Positions 4,269 through 7,730 of a stretch of 7,730 nt of DNA are shown piece after piece. Source of the stretch: Candidatus Aerophobota bacterium (GTDB lineage: Bacteria; Aerophobota; Aerophobia; Aerophobales; B3-G15); assembly GCA_011372105.1 (NCBI GenBank), contig DRTT01000029.1, positions 1 through 7,730 on the forward strand. The letters run 5' to 3'. The translations under genes and the position numbers were made by a program. The notes beneath the pieces are model-generated. The model was not told where the DNA came from and did not search any database. It worked only from the letters and a program-made list of their open reading frames with translations. Position 1 is the first letter of the stretch, and every line of letters starts with the position of its first letter.

Positions 4269-5352
4269 ATATGTTGCGTCTAGGGTGGCTTTGAGACGGT
4301 TCTTAGGTGTTGATGATGTGTCTGATATTGGGGTTACATATCTTGAGGGTGTTGATGAGTTGGCAGGTGAAGGGTGGAGGGTAATTCAGCCTCCGCATGG
4401 TGGGAAGGTCGTTGTTACGAAAGATGGATTGAATTTGTCTGAAGAGGTCGCTATTGAGAAAGCTAGAAAGTATATTGGGAAAAATGATGTTGTTCATGTC
4501 CAATTTGAGGGGGGGATGGGTGATTATCTTTTACAGTGTGATGCTTTGCGTCATGCTGTAAGAGAGTATTCTAAAAAAGAGTTTGTTTGTTATGTAGATC
4601 CTACTAGGGTTTGTTTGTTAGAAAAGGTTGATTTGCCTTCTTGTGTTAAGTTTGTTTCTGGGACGATAAGAGAGAAGGAATATGTAGATATGAGAAAGAT
4701 TACAGGGATGGATTATTTTCATCCTCCAGCGGGGAAGGCTTATACTTATGGAGTTCTGTTAGGGTTTCGTCATGATATAGGGTTTTGTCGCATAGTCTTG
4801 CCTTCTCACTTAGTGTCTTGGGCAATGGAAGAGAGGGCAAGAATTTTGCAAGGGGACGGTTTTTTGGTTGCTTTGCATTGGCAAAGTGGTCAACCTGCTA
4901 ATGCTAAAAGTTGGTTTTGGGAAAAGGTTGAGCAGTTTACGGAAAGGATAGGAGAGGAAGGGGGGAAGGTTGTTGTTCTTGGTGGGTATGGTGAGAAGGT
5001 TGAGACTAAAGTTAAAGGTCTTTTTCAAAGACAGGGGGTTTTGTCATGGGAGCAGGTGGCAGCGATGGTAGGGGCGTCCGATGTTGTTGTGGCTATAGAT
5101 AGTGCAATTATGCATATTGCGCTAAGGATGTCCAAGCCGATTGTTTCGCTTTGGGGGCCTACCTCAAAGGAGTGGATTTTACCTCACTTTGCAAAACATG
5201 TGCCAATTGAGGGGGCTTGTTCTAAACGGCCATGTGGGCGTTATAATTGTGTTGGGCGTGAATGTATGGGAAAGATTGAGGTTGACAGTGTTATAAAGTC
5301 TGTGTTAATGGTAATCAGTGGACAATCAGGTATTCTTTGGGATAAATATTAG
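4204..5352 (+). CDS. Family 9 glycosyltransferase (heptosyltransferase-like)
   Basis: ATG 4204 has GGGGGTGGGG just ahead and is preferred to the upstream in-frame TTG 4165 or ATG 4180. The 382-residue product has the GT9 landmarks: HVQFEGGMGDYLLQCDALRH (98-117) as the N-terminal glycine loop, and AAMVGASDVVVAIDSAIMHI (286-305) followed by KPIVSLWGPTS (311-321), the nucleotide-sugar site. A cysteine cluster CSKRPCGRYNC...C (339, 344, 349, 354) follows, as in many bacterial GT9 enzymes. Family members move heptose or another sugar from a nucleotide donor in the cytoplasm. The acceptor here is unknown: host surface glycan or a virion protein are both possible. The first 95 or so residues are an unusual extension before the catalytic domain. 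Confidence 0.85.
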   Translation: MVYLTVFFKKSSGEIIRTEKNKYVASRVALRRFLGVDDVSDIGVTYLEGVDELAGEGWRVIQPPHGGKVVVTKDGLNLSEEVAIEKARKYIGKNDVVHVQFEGGMGDYLLQCDALRHAVREYSKKEFVCYVDPTRVCLLEKVDLPSCVKFVSGTIREKEYVDMRKITGMDYFHPPAGKAYTYGVLLGFRHDIGFCRIVLPSHLVSWAMEERARILQGDGFLVALHWQSGQPANAKSWFWEKVEQFTERIGEEGGKVVVLGGYGEKVETKVKGLFQRQGVLSWEQVAAMVGASDVVVAIDSAIMHIALRMSKPIVSLWGPTSKEWILPHFAKHVPIEGACSKRPCGRYNCVGRECMGKIEVDSVIKSVLMVISGQSGILWDKY

Positions 5353-5388
5353 TGTTTGGGTGTTTGTTATTGGTCTCTTGTTGCGAGT

Positions 5389-5408
5389 GGAAAGGAAAAT
5401 GTCTTTCC
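5389..5408 (+). other. Intergenic hairpin
   Basis: GGAAAG (5389-5394) and CTTTCC (5403-5408) pair around an 8-nt loop in the 98-nt gap after the glycosyltransferase. No run of T follows directly, so it is not a standard intrinsic terminator. An AT-rich stretch (5417-5434, TATAAAAATTTTATTA) lies between it and the next Shine-Dalgarno and might hold a weak internal promoter. It may separate two transcript segments or protect an mRNA end. Confidence 0.35.
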
Positions 5409-5450
5409 TAGAGGCAAATATAAAAATTTTATTAGAAAGGGGGTGTTGTG

Positions 5451-5606
5451 ATGAACAGAGCAAATCTAGTGCTGATGATAATTTGTAACTTGTGGCCTGT
5501 TTTGAAACCAGCCCTTAAAAAGGCTGTTGAAGATTCGTCTTCGCCTATTGATGATTGGGTTGTTGAGCTTCTAGACAGGGCAATTTCTGGGGCGTGTGGA
5601 AAGTAA
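5451..5606 (+). CDS. 51-residue protein of unknown function, hydrophobic N-terminus
   Basis: ATG 5451 has a good Shine-Dalgarno (AGAAAGGGGG, 5433-5443). The product starts with a hydrophobic helix (about 4-19, ANLVLMIICNLWPVLK), then a Lys-rich stretch (KPALKKAVED), a Ser-Pro turn and a helix with DDWVVELLDRAI (33-44). The hydrophobic helix followed by an amphipathic segment suggests a membrane-associated mini-protein, and small membrane or holin-like proteins occur near such phage clusters, but the family is not identified. It ends 3 nt before the methyltransferase start, so the two are likely co-translated. Confidence 0.65.
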   Translation: MNRANLVLMIICNLWPVLKPALKKAVEDSSSPIDDWVVELLDRAISGACGK

Positions 5607-5609
5607 AGT

Positions 5610-6200
5610 ATGTATGAGCATTTAAAGCATTTTGGACAGTGGCAGAGGAATTACGCTGCGTGGATGAATGCTGTTTTTAGGCTTGGTGGCAGAGAGCTTT
5701 TAGATGTAGGCACGGCTTACGGCGCTCATGTTAAGGCTTTTCGTGAAGCTGGGATTTATGCTTGGGGTTGTGATAAGTGTTCTGAGATGATTAAGAATAC
5801 TCCGTTTCGGGAGATTTACCCTTATCTCTTTGTCTGGGATATTACTCATAAATTAGGAGATTTGTCTAAGTTATATGATGTTGTTGTGTCTCATGGTGTG
5901 CTTGAGCATATCAATGTTGATGATTTGCTGAAGGCTAATTTAAATATGCTTTCTGTTTTACAGACTGGTGGTTTATATGTTCATATTATTACCGTTCAGG
6001 AGTCGCCTGCATGGGCCCGGGATGGTGACCCTACTCATGTCACCATTAAACCGATTGCTTGGTGGAGAAATTATTTTGAGCAGTTTGATTTGATTGATTT
6101 GACTAAGTTTTATGAGGGGGCTATAAGAGAAGCTGAAAGGGAGATCCAGCCGTTCAGGAAAGAGAACGGTTGGGGGGTGTTTATATATGAGAAAAAATAG
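5610..6200 (+). CDS. SAM-dependent methyltransferase (class I)
   Basis: The 196-residue protein has a Rossmann-type methyltransferase core: motif I LLDVGTAYGAHVKAF (30-44), an acidic-type position after the second strand (GCDKCSEM, 53-60), and motif IV-like DVVVSHGVLEHI (90-101). Then TGGLYVHIITV (119-129) marks strand 5. These are SAM-binding features; the substrate is not evident. The GVLEHI motif is usual in small-molecule, sugar or O-methylating enzymes, not in DNA methylases, which would need a (D/N)PP(Y/F/W) motif that is absent. With the glycosyltransferase just upstream it may modify a glycan, which is inference. The Shine-Dalgarno is weak (GGAAAG, 5598-5603). Confidence 0.85.
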   Translation: MYEHLKHFGQWQRNYAAWMNAVFRLGGRELLDVGTAYGAHVKAFREAGIYAWGCDKCSEMIKNTPFREIYPYLFVWDITHKLGDLSKLYDVVVSHGVLEHINVDDLLKANLNMLSVLQTGGLYVHIITVQESPAWARDGDPTHVTIKPIAWWRNYFEQFDLIDLTKFYEGAIREAEREIQPFRKENGWGVFIYEKK

Positions 6201-6204
6201 TAAG

Positions 6205-6216
6205 AAAGGAGGTGAT
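6205..6216 (+). promoter_or_regulatory. Near-perfect Shine-Dalgarno (AAAGGAGGTGAT)
   Basis: Twelve nucleotides match the full complement of the 16S rRNA 3' end, ending 5 nt before the ATG at 6222. It is the strongest ribosome site in the window and suggests high expression of the paralog that follows. Confidence 0.85.
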
Positions 6217-6221
6217 GAAGT

Positions 6222-6587
6222 ATGGCAAGAGTTGTAGGGCCGTTTATGTCGGTTGATGCTTCGGGGACGATGGACGGGTCTATCACTGCTTCGATTTGGA
6301 AAGGTCAGCAATACATGAAAAGATGGTTCAGGCCTACTAATCCAAAGACTACTAGTCAGCAAGCACATAGGACTAATTTTGCCGATGCCGTGGACGCATG
6401 GCAAGCGCTGTATGAGGCAGATAAGACAAGTTGGAATGAGGCCGCTAGGGACGTTTATCCTCCAATTTCTGGTTTTAATTACTTTGTTCAGCAATGCATT
6501 CTACAAGGGACTACTTCGCCCACTATTCCTCCAGTTGCTCCTAAAAAAGCTCGGACTTTGCATGGCAGAAGGACTTATGGATTATAA
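6222..6587 (+). CDS. Phage-associated small protein family, paralog 3
   Basis: The most canonical copy of the repeated family (121 aa). It opens MARVVGPFMSVDASGT, continues with SITASIWKGQQYMKRWFRPT (about 20-39), NPKTTSQQAHRTNFADAVDA (40-59), WQALYEADKTSWNEAARDVY (60-79) and SGFNYFVQQCI (83-93). The order (glycines, WKG..Y.R, N..T..Q...R..F, W..L....K..WN..A, G.N.F) is shared with the copies at 2809, 3162/3303 and 7111. A Pro/Lys-rich tail (PTIPPVAPKKARTLHGRR) follows and is unique to this copy. The near-perfect Shine-Dalgarno suggests abundant synthesis, in line with a structural role, but function is not known. A strong hairpin follows its stop. Confidence 0.85.
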   Translation: MARVVGPFMSVDASGTMDGSITASIWKGQQYMKRWFRPTNPKTTSQQAHRTNFADAVDAWQALYEADKTSWNEAARDVYPPISGFNYFVQQCILQGTTSPTIPPVAPKKARTLHGRRTYGL

Positions 6588-6597
6588 AAAATTTTTG

Positions 6598-6644
6598 CGT
6601 CCTGCCGTGGGGGCTTTCTTCCTCCCTCCCTCTGCGGCAGGACG
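6598..6644 (+). promoter_or_regulatory. Strong intergenic RNA hairpin
   Basis: CGTCCTGCCG (6598-6607) and CGGCAGGACG (6635-6644) are a perfect 10-bp inverted repeat. The stem can extend inward by about six more pairs with some G-U (TGGGGG 6608-6613 against CCTCTG 6629-6634), leaving a pyrimidine loop of about 15 nt (6614-6628). It fills the 72-nt gap between two genes. There is no T-run after it on either strand, so it is unlike a standard intrinsic terminator. It could stabilise the 3' end of the highly translated upstream message, be an RNase processing site, or be a protein or replication site on DNA. Confidence 0.6.
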
Positions 6645-6659
6645 TATAAGGGGGGAAGG

Positions 6660-7175
6660 ATGCAGATAGGTGGTTTAGTTCAACAAGTTTTGCAGAAGGC
6701 AGACAGGGCGAGGAAAACTAGGCAGGAAGTTGATAGAGGTTGGAGGTTAGATAGTATTGATAGGGCAATTATTGAGACTATTACAGCGGGGTTGATGAAG
6801 GCAAAAAGGGATTATGTGTATTTGAAGTCTCAAACTATTCTTGAGTTTCTTCAGAAGTTTCATTTTGTTGATATTTCAGAAAGAACACTGTTCTATAGAT
6901 TAGCTCGGTTGGAAAGACTAAATTATATTCGTCGTGCAACGTGGATTGGTTCTAAAGGACGAGGGCATATTTGGAAAAAGACAGCATTCTTTTTGTGTCA
7001 GAGAGCTCAAAAACTGATAGTTGGGATTATCAAGTTTGGTCAAAAATGTCTTAAAAATTTCTCTTGGGCAAGGATAGAGTGGCATAGGTGGAGAGAGCAG
7101 GAGATCAGGAATGGCAAAACTGGCCAAACCACTTTTTGGAGATTGGGCAACAGGCAAAGTTTCGCCGTGCCTTGA
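6660..7175 (+). CDS. Winged helix-turn-helix DNA-binding protein
   Basis: ATG 6660 follows AAGGGGGGAAGG. The 171-residue product carries a winged-helix-like domain: a helix (about 31-47, DSIDRAIIETITAGLMK), a second (about 56-67), a probable recognition helix (73-86, SERTLFYRLARLER), LNYIRRATW (87-95), and a wing with GSKGRGHIWKKT (97-108). The N-terminus (1-28) and the C-terminal tail (115-171) are basic and rich in Arg, Lys and Trp. This fits a transcriptional regulator or a replication-type DNA-binding protein. The last 21 codons are overprinted by the next gene in another frame. Confidence 0.7.
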   Translation: MQIGGLVQQVLQKADRARKTRQEVDRGWRLDSIDRAIIETITAGLMKAKRDYVYLKSQTILEFLQKFHFVDISERTLFYRLARLERLNYIRRATWIGSKGRGHIWKKTAFFLCQRAQKLIVGIIKFGQKCLKNFSWARIEWHRWREQEIRNGKTGQTTFWRLGNRQSFAVP

Positions 7176-7386
7176 TTTTGTTTGGAGACAAGAGCAAGGG
7201 TATATCAGAAAAAACAGGATTGGTCAGGATAGGGTTTCTCTTTCTCAGCAGGTTCAGAGGGCGAAGTTTCAAGATTGTGCTAAAGCTTGGGGAGCATTGA
7301 GCGATGAAGAGAGAGACTATTGGAACGCCCAAGCTCATGATGATTTCTCAGGTTATGATTTGTTTATGCAAGATTGCCTGTCTTAA
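7111..7386 (+). CDS. Phage-associated small protein family, paralog 4
   Basis: ATG 7111 has CAGGAGAT (about 7098-7105) ahead. The 91-residue product is the shortest full copy of the repeated family: MAKLAKPLFGDW (1-12), FVWRQEQGYIRKNRIGQDR (about 23-41), SLSQQVQRAKFQDCAKAWGA (43-62), LSDEERDYWNAQAHDDF (63-79) and SGYDLFMQDCL (80-90). It shares LSDEE(K/R)..W with the copy at 3303, so those two may be closest. Its first 65 nt overlap the 3' end of the winged-helix gene in a different frame. It is the last gene of the block and is followed by an AT-rich hairpin. Confidence 0.8.
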   Translation: MAKLAKPLFGDWATGKVSPCLDFVWRQEQGYIRKNRIGQDRVSLSQQVQRAKFQDCAKAWGALSDEERDYWNAQAHDDFSGYDLFMQDCLS

Positions 7387-7406
7387 GTGAAAAAGTGGGA
7401 TATACA

Positions 7407-7435
7407 ACACTAATATATATATTATATATATGTGT
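7407..7435 (+). terminator. AT-rich hairpin, possible end of operon
   Basis: ACAC (7407-7410) and GTGT (7432-7435) enclose alternating AT that pairs as ATATATAT (7413-7420) with ATATATAT (7424-7431) around ATT, with a two-base bulge. A T-rich tail (CATTTATTTAT) follows. It sits 20 nt after the final stop, a good place for a terminator, but the stem is nearly all A-T, weak for a thermophile. Confidence 0.35.
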
Positions 7436-7524
7436 CATTTATTTATGCGTTACTTTATACATTCTACTTTCTAAATGTTTTTTATCCATGAGCTATAGCC
7501 TTAAGTTATCCAGTGTTCAGCCAA

Positions 7525-7730
7525 AGGCTAGGCTAGGGCTAGCCAATGTTTAGCCAGAGGCTAGCCAATTTCCAGTAGGTTAGCCTTGGGTTAGCCTTAG
7601 CCTGAACAGCTGAGGCTAGGCTAGGGCTGGGCTATATAGATATCCTGTAGATATCCTATGTTTGTAGGCTACAGGCTAGGGCTAGGTTCTATAGATATCC
7701 TGTGTCCATAGGCTACAGGCTGAGGCTAGG
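7525..7730. repeat. GGCTAGG-based repeat tract with inverted repeats
   Basis: No gene is seen from 7387 to the end. GGCTAGG occurs at 7526, 7531, 7614, 7619, 7674, 7680 and 7724. The 16-mer AGGCTAGGCTAGGGCT is present at 7525-7540 and 7613-7628, and the palindrome GGCTAGCC at 7537-7544 and 7559-7566. TTAGCCTTAGCCT (7591-7603) can fold on AGGCTAGGCTA (7613-7623), and outer TAGCC/GGCTA copies extend this. A second unit, TAGATATCCT, lies at 7637, 7648 and 7692, each before or near TAGGCTACAGGC. The tract could be an origin, an element end, or host repeat DNA. Confidence 0.8.

Noticed and set aside
5973..6494. Minus-strand ORF of 173 codons
   Set aside because: It is antisense to the methyltransferase and paralog 3, both with clear motifs; its composition is a by-product of the C-poor + strand.
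6598..6644. Rho-independent terminator
   Set aside because: The stem is strong but no T-run follows on either strand, and the next gene's ribosome site comes directly after it.

Overview
The window is a compact, one-directional gene block (about 660 to 7386, all on the + strand) set between two repeat-rich stretches without genes. Gene content and packing suggest a virus, provirus or satellite element: very short intergenic spaces, start/stop overlaps, many tiny ORFs, a phage-type PAPS-reductase-like protein, and three or four copies of a small protein family I associate with phage and prophage genomes. Strong Shine-Dalgarno sequences, a sigma70-like promoter and a bacterial-type family 9 glycosyltransferase point to a bacterial host. 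AT-rich DNA, heavy AGA/AGG/ATA codon use and charged proteins would fit a thermophile, but that is only an inference. No integrase, terminase, portal or capsid gene is visible.

Layout: (1) 1-495 holds two families of direct repeats, then an AT-rich stretch. (2) 497-567 is a GC-rich island with an imperfect inverted repeat. (3) A promoter lies near 594-624. (4) Early block 672-2723: two small proteins of unknown function, a ribbon-helix-helix (RHH) protein, a PAPS-reductase-like enzyme, a single-HKD PLD nuclease-like protein and a zinc-ribbon protein. (5) Middle block 2736-5352: a 26-residue membrane peptide, the first family paralog, a second paralog apparently split by an in-frame TGA and fused to a beta-rich Ig-like C-terminal part, then the glycosyltransferase. 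(6) Late block 5451-7386: a small protein, a SAM methyltransferase, a third paralog behind a perfect Shine-Dalgarno, a strong RNA hairpin, a winged-helix protein, and a fourth paralog. (7) 7387-7730 has an AT-rich hairpin and then a tract of GGCTAGG-based repeats.

The most unusual points are two places where reading seems to need recoding. The PAPS-reductase-like ORF has no ordinary start codon upstream of its PP-loop, but the preceding RHH ORF ends on a canonical -1 slippery heptamer (A AAA AAC in a run of nine A) that would fuse the two. In addition, a paralog of the repeated family is divided by one in-frame TGA followed by a 7-bp stem-loop. The repeated family itself, three or four diverged copies in 5 kb, has no function I can name and is the best candidate for an undescribed system.
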